DNA from: Phallusia fumigata | Taxonomy: Eukaryota; Chordata; Ascidiacea; Phlebobranchia; Ascidiidae | DNA length: 64,000 nucleotides | Direction: 5' to 3' | Assembly: GCA_008931825.1 (NCBI GenBank) | Contig: QXVZ01017950.1 | Coordinates: 28,143-92,142 of the forward strand | Shown here: in pieces, positions 1 to 11,800 of the stretch | Numbering within the stretch: the first letter of the stretch is position 1 | Layout of the letters: the number at the start of each line of letters is the position of its first letter | Position numbers and translations under genes: made by a program | Notes under the pieces: generated by a model | Databases searched by the model: none | What the model saw: the letters and a program-made list of their open reading frames with translations, nothing else | Told to the model about the DNA's origin: nothing

Positions 1-57
1 CTCATTGCTGGACCCTCCGGCCCCAACCAAATCTAAAGCCGCTTGAAAAAATGACAT
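1..57 (-). CDS. N-terminal first 19 codons of a gene leaving the window; possibly cyclin-G-associated kinase (GAK)-like
   Basis: On the minus strand an ATG at 57-55 opens a frame that stays open to the window edge: MSFFQAALDLVGAGGSSNE. The pattern M-S-x-x-Q-x-A-L-D followed by a Gly/Ser stretch resembles the start of vertebrate GAK, the clathrin-uncoating kinase with an auxilin/J domain. This is recalled family knowledge, and 19 residues are too few to be sure. If right, the kinase domain lies beyond base 1. The gene is divergent from the MFSD14 gene with about 1.9 kb between the two start codons. It could also be a chance open stretch. Confidence 0.4.
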   Translation of the reverse strand, partial: MSFFQAALDLVGAGGSSNE

Positions 58-1936
58 TGCCAAGACTATCTTCAGAAGAAATCACATGAATGTTCACAAT
101 TTAACAGAATCACTGTTTAATCCAAGAAGCAATCTATAAAAAGATACAATCCTCATAACAATACAGTCCGCATTGTATTTCAAAACTTTTTGCCAAATAC
201 AGGTTACATATGCTTAGAAGTTGTTGAGTACTTCTCATATTCACTATTTGCAAGTTAGTTTTCAGAGAACAGTCTTCGTTTTGTCGCGTCACAACTGTCG
301 TGTGTCGCTGTCGCATTGTCATTACACGTCGCGCCCGTGCGGCGAACCGCTATGTGATCAATGCAAGTCACATTTGATACTGCAGCGTTTGCTGCAACTG
401 ACTTTATGAAAATGTTGTGTCACTTTTTGTTTTGTTTCTGGGCCGCAAATATATGAAGAAAGTCCTTGCAGGTTGCAATTTTATGACGACAAAAAGCGAT
501 TGTTCCACAACTACATGCCCAACTCTCAGTTTCCAGGCTTAGATTCAATTTTATTTCATCTTTGCCTTCAGGGTTCTAAAGTTTAACGAAATTTAGAATA
601 ACGGGTTTGAATTTAAGGGTTGGGATTTGCAGACGTGGATTCTTGGGTTTACTCGACCTTAGTCTTGCGTTAAATTTTAGTGCTAAATTTTGTTTATAAT
701 CGAATTCACTTAACCAGCTTTAGCCACCATCAATTTTGTTTTTTGTTTGCCCAGAAAAAATTACAATGTCCCGATATTGGGACAGAAATTTCTGTAGGTG
801 GAAGTTAAAAAATGTATGAAGATTTTTGTAAATCAATTGTTTCAAATTAATTGTTTCAAAATATAACCAAGTATTGCTGTCTCAAGAGTCATGGAGTACT
901 GCCAAACAATTTAATCCTGCGCGACATGCGACGAAACAAGGAATGATCAACCTTGTTTAGATTTCTATTTACCCACCTATATATTTTTGGAAAACCCGGT
1001 GGCGAATGGCGGTTTCGCGGTTGTGTGTTAAATAAAGTGCTATTGCTTTTATTACTGACTTTTTTATTGGTTGCACTAGTTTGACCACTTTACACACATT
1101 AGAATTGGATGTTGAGATGATGTTTTAAAATCTGAACGGCACCAGTACGCTGCGTTATTGTTCTTGTGCTACAGCCTACAAATAAGACACCTTAACGCCC
1201 AGCGCGCGGATAGTAAAGACGGCTAGGTATCAGGTGTCGTTTTCCCTACAAGTTTAACTGGTTTTGGAATTAAATTGCATTCAATAGGATTGGTTGCAAT
1301 AGCAATGTGTGTCACAAGCGCACCAACAACATAGAGTATTAAAGCCAGAAAAATGAAAGTTAGTGACGGGAGTAGTGACTAGTGCCCATGTTTTGGATTG
1401 CTCAATCGTCTACATAGTATATTGAAAATTTTCAAAATTGAAGGATTGCAGTTAATGCTAGGCAATCAACAAGTGCTGTGACATAAGTATCAATCAGCTA
1501 TAGGCTTGAAGGAGTAAGAAAACTAAGTTTTTTAAAAATTAAGGATTATGCAATGCAACATATACTATTATCCCAACTGGTCTCTAATAGAACTTGCAGT
1601 TATAATGTAATTATTGGAAAACTGTAGGATACCAATTAGTATGTAGCTCCAATGAAAGGTTTAGTTCCACCAATTGACTCCCAATATGTTCTATTGCCCA
1701 ACATCATCAAGTACTATGCTGAGTTTTATGACACCACAGGGGGGAAAGGGATAATACTGGAGTTTTATATAACACTTAGCCTAGGCTTGAACATTTCTGT
1801 TAGATGATATGAGAAAAAACTGTTTATTGCACAGGAAAAAACTGAAATTGCTGCTAGACTAATTTGCTAATTTGGTGCTGCTGGCTTTACCGGTCGTATA
1901 TAGTAGGTTGCTGGATTATTCCAATGGATAAATCAA
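58..1936. other. Intergenic stretch between divergent starts
   Basis: AT-rich sequence without any open frame longer than about 60 codons and without recognisable exons. It should hold the promoters and 5' leaders of the minus-strand gene at 1-57 and of the MFSD14 gene. I see no clear TATA box, tRNA or repeat. Confidence 0.5.
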
Positions 1937-4900
1937 ATGAAGGGTTCCAACAAACAAATGTCAAAGTCGCAAGCCCTATCTGAAAAGAAGTATAAAATGA
2001 AGGAAACGGTAAACAAAGATTATCGGCAAATATTTTGTTGTTGGGGTTTTGCAAAGCCAAACTCTAGAAACCTGTTAAATATAGGGACTTTAGTGCCTAG
2101 AATTTTGGTGCAATATATACATAAATTGTAAACCAAACATAAGATGATCATACCAAATTTGTTTATTTCAGGTGGTCAGCTTCGGCAAACCCAGTGTATA
2201 TCATGCTGTCATTGTCATTTTCTTAGAATTTTTTGCCTGGGGTCTTTTGACGATGCCGATGATGGAGGTGAGTTAAGTTTCCAAACGTTGGTTAAAACCA
2301 TTTGTTGTGTTTGCTACTAATAAGCATTTTGTATCAACAGGTTTTACGAAACACTTTTCAAGAGCATACATTTTTAATTAATGGAATGGTCCAAGGGATC
2401 AAGGTTTGTATTGCAAATTATCCACACAGTTGCAGTTAGTTGTATTTGAAACACTTTGTATCTACCATTTGTATTTATTCTTTTTGTTTGTTTCAGGGAA
2501 TTCTTTCATTTTTAGCTGCGCCTTTACTAGGAGCATTGTCAGACGTTTGGGGGCGAAAAACATTTCTTCTTCTTACTGTTTTCTTTACATGTTCCCCCAT
2601 ACCATTGATGATAATTAGCCCATGGTAAAGGACATTTTGTTTTTGCTAAAAAATAATCCTATTGATGCTAGATTTCTAGACTATGTTTCTTACCTTAATT
2701 TTAGGTGGTTCTTCGCCATGATTTCAATTTCTGGTTGTTTTGCTGTTACATTTTCAATAGTTTTCGCGTATGTGGCTGACATTACTGATGAAGCAAACAG
2801 AAGTACAGCATATGGACTGGTAAGTGCTCTTGTAATTTGTTTGTCATGTGCACAGACCTAACTTTGTTAAAGAGCATTTCTATCGCAAATTCGGCTGGCA
2901 GTTTAAGTTTAAAATTCGGTTCGTTTAATTTACAGGTCTCTGCAACGTTTGCTGCCAGTCTAGTAACAAGTCCAGCCATTGGGCAATACATCAGCGACAG
3001 TTATGGCAATGGGGTTGTGGTGATGCTTGCCACCTCCATTGCTGCTTTGGATGTTTGTTTTATTCTTGTGGCAGTTCCAGAGTCACTTCCAAGTCCCAAG
3101 GTTGGCCCTTTTACATGGGATCAAGCAGATCCATTTGGGGTAAGTTAATGTTGCTGTTTTTACTATATTATGTTGATATGGTAGAGACACAGTGCACAGC
3201 CAGTATGTAAGTTGTTCATGCAGAGGCATTATGACAGGGTCAGCAAACATTGGGTAGCACGAAGTATCTGAATTAAAGATGTCATGTGTTAGCCAAGCCC
3301 TAAAAATCCACAATGTACATATTAGGCACCAGTGAGTGCATGACATGTGTACAGCCATTGGACTAATAGTGACCTGCTGTACTAAAACCATTCCTAAAAT
3401 AAATGTATATTTGTAAAGCAAAATGTAAATACAGATACGTTTTTGTTAAAATTACCAAGGCCATGTGGTATTGATTTTTGTGCCAAATTTGTTGCTTTAT
3501 GTTAAAGTCTGTTACATTAAATGGAGTTACGATTTGCATTGTTAACATTTAATGGCTTGACAAGTAAAATTTACATGAAAAAAATTGGTCTGATGGTAAT
3601 ACACATGAACAGATGTTTGATTGTGTATGTGGTTATTAAATACCTGTTGACTGCATCAACTGTTACAGCTGAATAAAAATTGGCCTATTTAATTGGCAAA
3701 CCTATCAATTAGTGAGCTGGATTTGTTACTGTTTGTCTGCTCTGTACCTTCAGTGGGTTTTGGATCTGCTGTGAACATCTGAACATGTAGTTTAACAAAT
3801 AGAAATGAATAGCTTGTAGTTGTAATTTATAAAACGGTTACATGAGATTGTAAAAATAAACAAACAATTAGCTGTGGCAACCTAATTTCCATACCCTTTA
3901 TTACAGGCTTTAAAAAGGCTTGGAGACAACAATATTTTGTTACTTCTCTGTCTCACTGTTTTTCTGTCCTATTTACCAGAAGCGGGGCAGTACTCCTGTA
4001 TTTTTGTTTATCTTCGCCATGTGAGTAAACATTCTTTAGTGGTACTGTGACTTGCGACACGAGACACGAGACTCAAGCCGGTTAATATGTGCCAGGTTAC
4101 AGTGAGAAATCATCTCACACCCATATGCTTGTTTTATTGTGTCAATCAGCGATGCTACATGCATTTAAACACAGACCATTGTTTTTAAACATATTTGGTA
4201 CTGATGGCTTGATTGAGTTTTGACAATACTTGACACACTTATGTACCTGAAAGGTGTTTATACACATATCTTTATTCAAGGAAAATTACTATTTTAATGA
4301 GGTAAATTCTTACCCAGAAGTTGTTTTTAACTTGACTTATGTACACCAAAAAATATGCATTGTAATGTGCAGCAGATAAAATGTTATTTTTTTTGCATAA
4401 AATGTTGGTATAATTTCAAACCACATTGACTTGAAATGTATTGTTGCATTGCAGGTAATAGGATTCAGCAATGACAAGGTTGCCGCATATATCGCAGTTG
4501 TGGGTGTCTTGTCCATAGTAGCACAAACCGCAGTGTTAACCATGCTATTTCAAGCTGTGGGTAATAGAAATACTATTCTTCTTGGCCTCACAGCCCAAAT
4601 TGGCCAGCTTGCATGTTTTGCATTTGGAAAAATGGATTGGTAATATTGCAATAGTTGCTGTTGTTAGGAAAGTGTATTTATTAACCCATTGATGGTTTCA
4701 GGGTTATGTGGTTAGCTGGTCTGTTGGCAGCTCTGTCAAGCATCAATTACCCCTCCCTGAATGCTCTTGTTTCAAAGTTGTCTAATCGTGATGAACAAGG
4801 TAGGAGCTTGAATAAATTCTTTAGTTAGCAAGATAAAACGAAATAGGCTTATGTCTACTATTTGACTGTTGGAGACATAAATTCATTATTAAGAGCCTGT

Positions 4901-6192
4901 CGACCACTTCCTTGTCAGGGTGGGGTTTTAAAGGTAAAGTCGACTCTGTGCGATGAATGTGCACTTGCGTTTTTTTGTAAATTTTCTGGAATTAAACCAA
5001 GCAGTGGATAAAAAAGCTTATTTTTGCAAAATGTTAAATAAGGCTTCACCGAACCTGTATTAAAAAAAAATAATAAATATCAAACAACAGTCATTACCAC
5101 CACATTGTGGTAGCAATAAATATGGAAATAAATATCCCAATTTTTAATTTATCTTGAGTTGAAAACTAACAAAGTCAAGAGTTGAAATCCATTTTTAAGT
5201 TTTGCATCGCCATTGCTTTCTTTAAACTTGATTTTAAATTATAACATTCACATGAAATAAACAGCAATCACTGATGATCATATTCTGTAGGGGCCAAACG
5301 TTGCTCAATAGAAACACTCACATTGTAGTAGTATATATATATTTGTAAAGAAGTTTAAAACTTTTGTTTCCTAATTAACCATGAAATATTTTTAGGTGTG
5401 GTTCAAGGAATGGTGACTGGTATAAGGGGTTTGTGTAATGGCCTTGGCCCAGCGTTGTATGGCATCACTTTCCATGTGTTCAATGTTGAACTAGAAATGG
5501 TTTCGTTACACTCTGTTCCTCCATCAACTTCAACAAACACCACCAATGCTTTACATATAAATGAGGTAACATTAAAGTATGTTTCACATATGACAGCATC
5601 TAATTTCGAACATCTCTGTTGCATCCAACATCATAATAATTTTTGTAAGTTAGTAAAAGGCAGAACAGAACATCTGGTTTAGGTTGTTTTAGTGCAAGTT
5701 CATGGGCCAGATTGCAGTAAATAAACTATTAAAGGTAACATTTGTGCCACTGGTGGCAATAGCTGCTTAGAATTTTTCTCCTTGTATTAATTTAAAGTTA
5801 ATTTTTGAGTGTCGCAGATGTAGTGAAACATTATGAACTAGCTATGTTAGCTTAAAAGTACAATTTTTAGAAGCCACCTTGTGTATACATGTGAATAATT
5901 TGGATAGTTTTTCAATTTGCAGAATGCACTACCTGGTCCACCATTTCTATTTGGTGCATTTGCTGCTTTGCTGGCAATGATGATTGCGTTCCTCATTCCT
6001 AAGAACTTTGCTGTCCACCGGGGGTCAAAGGATCGCAAAAGAGATTCTCAAAGCACTGTGAAAACTAACTCCCATTACTCGTCACAATTAACTTCGCGAA
6101 CTGCTTCACATAAAATAAGCCAAAATAAGGCTTCAGACTCCGAAGAGCAAATTTGCATGTTGGCCACTGATGATGATGATGACGTGTTATAG
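1937..6192 (+). CDS. MFSD14: MFSD14/HIAT1-type major facilitator superfamily transporter
   Basis: Multi-pass membrane protein of the MFS (hippocampus-abundant-transcript family, PF07690); orphan solute carriers of Golgi/endosomal membranes. Exons: 1937-2008, 2172-2267, 2341-2403, 2497-2624, 2705-2819, 2936-3139, 3907-4020, 4455-4639, 4702-4799, 5396-5565, 5923-6192. All junctions are GT..AG and in phase, giving 504 residues, close to the vertebrate length of about 490-505. Diagnostic stretches are the SVYHAVIVIFLEFFAWGL first helix, the MFS loop 2-3 motif GALSDVWGRK, FAYVADIT, SLVTSPAIG, ILVAVPESLP, SYLPEAGQY, NTILLGL, GIRGLCNGLGPALYG and PGPPFLFGA. Exon 1 (72 nt, Lys-rich start) is the least certain, chosen because its donor is in phase with the clear exon at 2172. 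The C-terminal tail ends in acidic DDDDDVL. The stops of this gene and ALKBH7 converge 680 bp apart. Confidence 0.93.
3140..3906 (+). other. Intron 6 of the MFSD14 gene
   Basis: The longest intron of the gene (767 bp). It runs from GTAAGT after the exon ending DPFG to TTACAG before ALKRLGD. It is AT-rich, and I see no exon, repeat or RNA gene in it. Confidence 0.6.
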
Positions 6193-6869
6193 CCTAGGTT
6201 AATTGTTTTTATGTGTCTATTTGTTGTGAAACACATGTATGGTAGCAGAAACAATATGCAATGCATGATTCTATTCAGAAAGGTATTTTTAACTTCTAAT
6301 TCCGATGTAATGGGTGGAATGGTGTGTAACGACCTTTTATTTGGAAGCAACTTCAAAAATACTTGTTTTATTGTTGTTTCATCAAGGTACATTCACTACA
6401 CTATAAGCAGGAACTGCATTTGTGTTATCTAACTGGCATTTCAGTCTTAAACATGTATTTTAAACCACGTAGTTATGATATCAAAAGAGCAATGACAAGT
6501 GTTAATAATTACAGTTATCAGTGCTGAAATTCAGTGTTGACCAGAAAAATAACAATCACCCACTCTTTTTGCATATGTGCACCAAATTCCGCTGTTTACT
6601 GTCCCAATATCATGGACTTGGTTTGCTAAGGTACCATCTTGCCAGCATAATGTATGTAAGTACATAAGACATGTTTAGTGTGTTTCTGTGCATTTTGAAA
6701 TCCAAATGTTTAAAACTGGAACTGAGTTATAACTTTCTTGTGTGCAATACAAAAAAACTTGTGCCATTAAACTGTTTTAGGCGAATGCAAACATTGCTGG
6801 AAGGGCTTGCTACTATCATTTTACACTCTGCATTGTAATCAAAACACTGTTGTGGAGTGGTAAAATATG
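6193..6869. other. Convergent 3' ends of MFSD14 and ALKBH7
   Basis: Region between two facing stop codons. It carries an ATTAAA hexamer on the plus strand at 6766-6771, a plausible MFSD14 polyadenylation signal 574 nt after the stop. A TTTATT near 6336 reads AATAAA on the minus strand and could serve ALKBH7, in which case the two 3' UTRs overlap by about 430 bp. No other gene is visible. Confidence 0.45.
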
Positions 6870-7811
6870 TTAGGTTTCATCTAATGATACAGGTATAACT
6901 TGAAAAATGTCGTTTGTTTGTTGTGAGTCCATTGCTGATTCTGTTCTGCAAATTATCGATATTCTTCGATCCTTGGAAATAAATTTTCCATTGATGTAAG
7001 ACTCCTCTGTCTTTAGGATCTCATGCGTAAATTCATATCTTACCCTGAGAGATACCACACAACAAAATCGTTTAGACATTTTTAAATCATAAACAGCTTT
7101 TTTACCTGTTTTTCATGATGTACAATGACCTCTGGGGCAGTAATGCCTTGAACCATCGGTCAGGATTATTCTCATCACAAAACTTCATGATAGATGGTGA
7201 CAATATACTTAATCCAGCAAAGCAGTATCCACAGAACTGACAAAAATCAACAGTAAACTAAAAAGAATTGTTTGGATTTACACTGCGTAATGTAATTACC
7301 TTAATTGCATCAATATGTGGTTTAATAAAACCACTGGCGGACAGGTCAAGAACGTGAATTGTACCACGAACAGCATCATTAGAATTAAAAGAGCAGGATT
7401 TAATCCTTGACAAAATTGTGGAATTTCTATTTGACCAACTGGATACTTCAGTTTCACGATACATATGAATTGCCTGGAAGGCAAAGGCATTTTAATGCTC
7501 GATACAAAAAATCTAATACACAGTGGATTTATTACACTCACATTATCCCAATGTCCTTCTTGGTAGCTGGATTTACCCCACTTTGGTTCAATTTCGTTAA
7601 GTAGGCTTTTTTCTTCCTCAACAGTTATAAAGTTTGGCACCACCATGCACCCTTCGTTAGCATCTTTCTTCACAGTTTTTGAGGAATATTCAAACAACTC
7701 AGGGTGACTAGCAGAGCCAGAACAGAAAGGTCGCCTTAATGACTCTTGGCCATATTGCTTCCAACAACTCCGCTGTACGTGCAGAAGCTGTAGAAAACAC
7801 TTTCCCTTCAT
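6870..7811 (-). CDS. ALKBH7: ALKBH7, mitochondrial AlkB-family 2-oxoglutarate/Fe(II) dioxygenase
   Basis: Four exons read on the minus strand: 7811-7542, 7473-7300, 7236-7106 and 7044-6870, all with GT..AG borders and matching phases, giving 249 residues (human about 221). The second exon carries VHVLDLSASGFIKPHIDAIK, the hallmark AlkB strand with the iron-binding H-x-D pair (HID). The last exon has YEFTHEILKTEES, supplying the distal iron His, and RRISIICR, supplying the 2-oxoglutarate-binding Arg. The family protein works in the mitochondrial matrix in programmed necrosis and fat metabolism, and in modifying mitochondrial pre-tRNA. The N-terminus is rich in Lys/Arg/Gln with few acids, as for an import presequence. 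It faces IWS1 head-to-head with 993 bp between starts. Confidence 0.93.
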
Positions 7812-8804
7812 GAATATGCCACCACTTCGTGTTGTAGTTTAGCGTAAAACAGAAAACGGCTGTTCACAGCATACGCGTTTTTGTAAACAATCACGTTCAT
7901 TCGTTTTTCTTTAAGAGGCCGTGGGAAAATGAGTGCACTCATGCATGAAGCTGGGTATTCATTCGTGACTTTGACCAGTTCCTATCAAAAGAAAATTGCC
8001 TCTCGTTAATCGATAAATAACCTTTGAAAGAATGAACATAAATTGCAGCATTTGTATCCATTTAGGTATGATGTTCAAATAGTAGTAGCCAGCGTTTACA
8101 TTGCAGGCCAAGTACAGACACAGGGTAGTTTAAATATTTAACAACAAATCACATAGGTTTGCGTTTGCTATTTTCCGTTTTTTGTAATTATCCATATCTC
8201 AAACTTAGCACAGTCTGTAATATTTAACCAGGTTTAACTTTCTACACAGCACACAAATTGTGACTTGTGACCAAAATAAAACTATAAAAAAATGCTTTGG
8301 GTATAGTCGAACATTTTGTACCTGATTTACCCAATACTAAACCCTGTGGTGTATTTATGCCAATATGTGCAAGTACACCGCATGTCCCCATACTAGACAA
8401 TCTGTAGGAAATGTGCATACCACAGTTACACTCACAGTAATCATTAAAAGCAGGTTAGGTGTTGTGGTTGCTAAAAAATCCCTGTAGTTATTTGGTTATC
8501 TGAAATAGGTGTTGGAGTTTATTAGGTGATATTTGTGAACCCAAACACCTAAATGAAAAAGCCTGAAAAGTGCAGAAAAATGATTTTTATTGATGCTTCT
8601 TTAAAAAAATATTATTGACTTATTTTGTAACATCAAAAATTTGTTGAAAGTTCATCATGTGGTTGATAAAAACGGGTAGTTGGACAATACTGTGACATTA
8701 AAAAATTAATGAATAAATGCACACTTTGCAGATTTTTTTGTGGTCAGTGAACAAATATTTTATTTACCCTAGTTGGTAAAAATAAGGCTTTCCTTAAAAT
8801 TACA
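7812..8804. other. Intergenic region between divergent ALKBH7 and IWS1
   Basis: About 1 kb separating two divergent start codons; likely a shared or bidirectional promoter region. No open frame of note. It is AT-rich toward IWS1, and I see no recognisable core promoter motif. Confidence 0.5.
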
Positions 8805-11800
8805 ATGGATGAACAACACCAGGAGGAAATTGAGAATCAAAGTCATGAGCATGTTGAAACGGACCAAGAAGAATATGTGGAGACAAATGAGGGAGATTTA
8901 AGTGGAGATTTCAATGAAGATCATGTTTCTGAAAATAACACACAGGATCCTGAAGTTGATGACAAAGTGTTGGATGAATCTGACAGCTCTGTAGATCATA
9001 CAAATGACATTACTGACCAAGGAGTGATNNNNNNNNNNNNNNNNNNNNNNNNNNNNNNNNNNNNNNNNNNNNNNNNNNNNNNNNNNNNNNNNNNNNNNNN
9101 NNNNNNNNNNNNNNNNNNNNNNNNNNNNNNNNNNNNNNNNNNNNNNNNNNNNNNNNNNNNNNNNNNNNNNNNNNNNNNNNNNNNNNNNNNNNNNNNNNNN
9201 NNNNNNNNNNNNNNNNNNNNNNNNNNNNNNNNNNNNNNNNNNNNNNNNNNNNNNNNNNNNNNNNNNNNNNNNNNNNNNNNNNNNNNNNNNNNNNNNNNNN
9301 NNNNNNNNNNNNNNNNNNNNNNNNNNNNNNNNNNNNNNNNNNNNNNNNNNNNNNNNNNNNNNNNNNNNNNNNNNNNNNNNNNNNNNNNNNNNNNNNNNNN
9401 NNNNNNNNNNNNNNNNNNNNNNNNNNNNNNNNNNNNNNNNNNNNNNNNNNNNNNNNNNNNNNNNNNNNNNNNNNNNNNNNNNNNNNNNNNNNNNNNNNNN
9501 NNNNNNNNNNNNNNNNNNNNNNNNNNNNNNNNNNNNNNNNNNNNNNNNNNNNNNNNNNNNNNNNNNNNNNNNNNNNNNNNNNNNNNNNNNNNNNNNNNNN
9601 NNNNNNNNNNNNNNNNNNNNNNNNNNNNNNNNNNNNNNNNNNNNNAGAAACAATCATATTATAAAATGCCAAGGGATTTAGGGACCCAATGCAATGTGGG
9701 TATTGAAAATGAATCCAATGTAATAAAGAAAATGGCATATGTGGAGAACATCATTTTGAGGTGGTAGTGTATATGGAATGAAAATATGGAGGATGCCACC
9801 TCTCTAGTTACACTATGCAATTCAATAAATTTAAACAATATGTACACTGTTTGTTTGTGTTTTTAAGCAGGCCTGAAATCAACGAGGTTGTATCTGAGCA
9901 AGTTTATGATGATGAAGTTGAACAAGAGTATGCAGAAGATGTTGAAGTGGAGGAAGAGGGACAAGATGAATATGGGGAAGAGGTAGGAACCACCACAGAA
10001 GCAGTTGTTGAAGGAGAATATGAATTGCAACCTAGTGAGGTCCCCGATGAAGAAGAAACTGAGTTGTAAGTTGCCAAAAATGTTGTTAATTAGTCTCAAG
10101 ATTAAATAAATTTTACAGAAACCATAAATCAGACCTGTTAACAAACTGTGTTTGAGAATTTACAATCTCAAGTTTGCAATTTTTTTCAAAACATCTCCAT
10201 TTTCAAAAAAATCTCCATTGATTCATTGATGATTGTAGTATCGTTCTTTTCCAGACCTACATCAGATGTTCAAAAAGGAACTGGGGAGGTTGAAGAGGAG
10301 AATGTTTATGAGGATGCTGTAGAAATAGAGGAGGAAAAACAAGATGAGTATGCTGAGGAAGAAAATGTTGCTCAACATGTTGCCGATAGTGATGAAGAAG
10401 GAGAGGTGGAGGAAACCGGTAGTGATGGTGTGAAACTTGGCCATGTTTCCGATGATGATCTTCGAGGTAATTACGCCAGTTGTATGACCAAAGTATAATT
10501 GGTTTCATATTTTGATTTTTAGACTTTAGTTTNGGTGCCATATTTGATGTGTTTTACCCTATAGCCCCAGCAGTTACCCCACTAGCCCCCTATAATGAGG
10601 CAAATAGTTAAACAATCTCCGAACTGGATGAAACTTGGACAGTTTGTATAACATGTCATTGTGGTGCAACAGTTAATGTTTTTTACCCTGTAGGCCAAGC
10701 AGTTACCCCACCAGCCCCCTAAAATGTGTACTGTTATTTAACAATGTCCAATGTTGATGCAACTTGGACAGTTTGTAACACATGTTTTTGTGGTGCGCTG
10801 AATGCTTTGTTTACATCTGTAGCCTGGGCATGTTTTCAGAAAAACACAATATGTAGAACTTTGCATGTGTGGGGACCCATGCATTTCTGCCAGCAGAAAC
10901 AATCATGTCATAAATAGCGCAGGTAACTATGACCCAAGGTAATATAATGTGGGGAATATGTCATCTTTTAATATTGGGTAATAGTGTATGTAGAATGTCT
11001 ATGTATGGTAAGCCACCCTTCTAATTTGAGTTATGTAACTTTTTTGCACAAATCAGGTTTTAATTCTGTTTGTATTCAAAAACACTTAAATGGGATATGT
11101 GTATAATGAGTGCAACAAGCATCCAACTCGGTTGCAATTTTGTTATCAAGTCGTTTGTACTTATACTTGTTTTAATGCAGAGAAATCGGAAGCACCCAGT
11201 CATGCAGAAATTGCCAAAATGTTTGATTCTGACAGTGATGAAGAACCAGAAAAAGGTAGGTGTTGCTGAATGTCCTTGATTGTTAAATTTATAACGGGTT
11301 CTGAGTTAAAGTTCTTAACATGTTTTTTGTGACTCTTGTTTTTAAGGGGAAGGTGTTGGTAATCTAATTCATGACATCTTTGGTGAAAGTGATGATGAAA
11401 ATGAGGAGTTCACGGGATTTGGTGAAGATGATGTAAAAACTGGTAAACCGCATGGAGGAATTATTTCTGACTCTGACGAAGATGACCAAGGTAAAAAACA
11501 TTTTCACACTTTTGACTTTTTTATGTGTTTAGTGTAAAATACTCATTTGTGCAAAAGATTTTCTTACTATAATATTCCCCTTATAAGCACAGCAGTTTTA
11601 GCAAAAAATGTCATATAGTTTGACTCAGTTATCTATTTGCTGCACTGCATTACAACTTTACACAAACATAGAAATACATATTTAAAACCTGTTTCCATAT
11701 TCTTTTTTTATGCTTTCATGTAATGTTGCAGATGATCCACCAGCAACTGCTGAGCAGGCTGTTGCATATGATTCTGATGAAGGTATTCAAGATTCCAAAG

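Noticed and set aside
8898-9738. Long open frames through the N run on both strands
   Set aside because: They consist of unknown bases in the 617-N gap; only the plus-strand left flank is real IWS1 coding.
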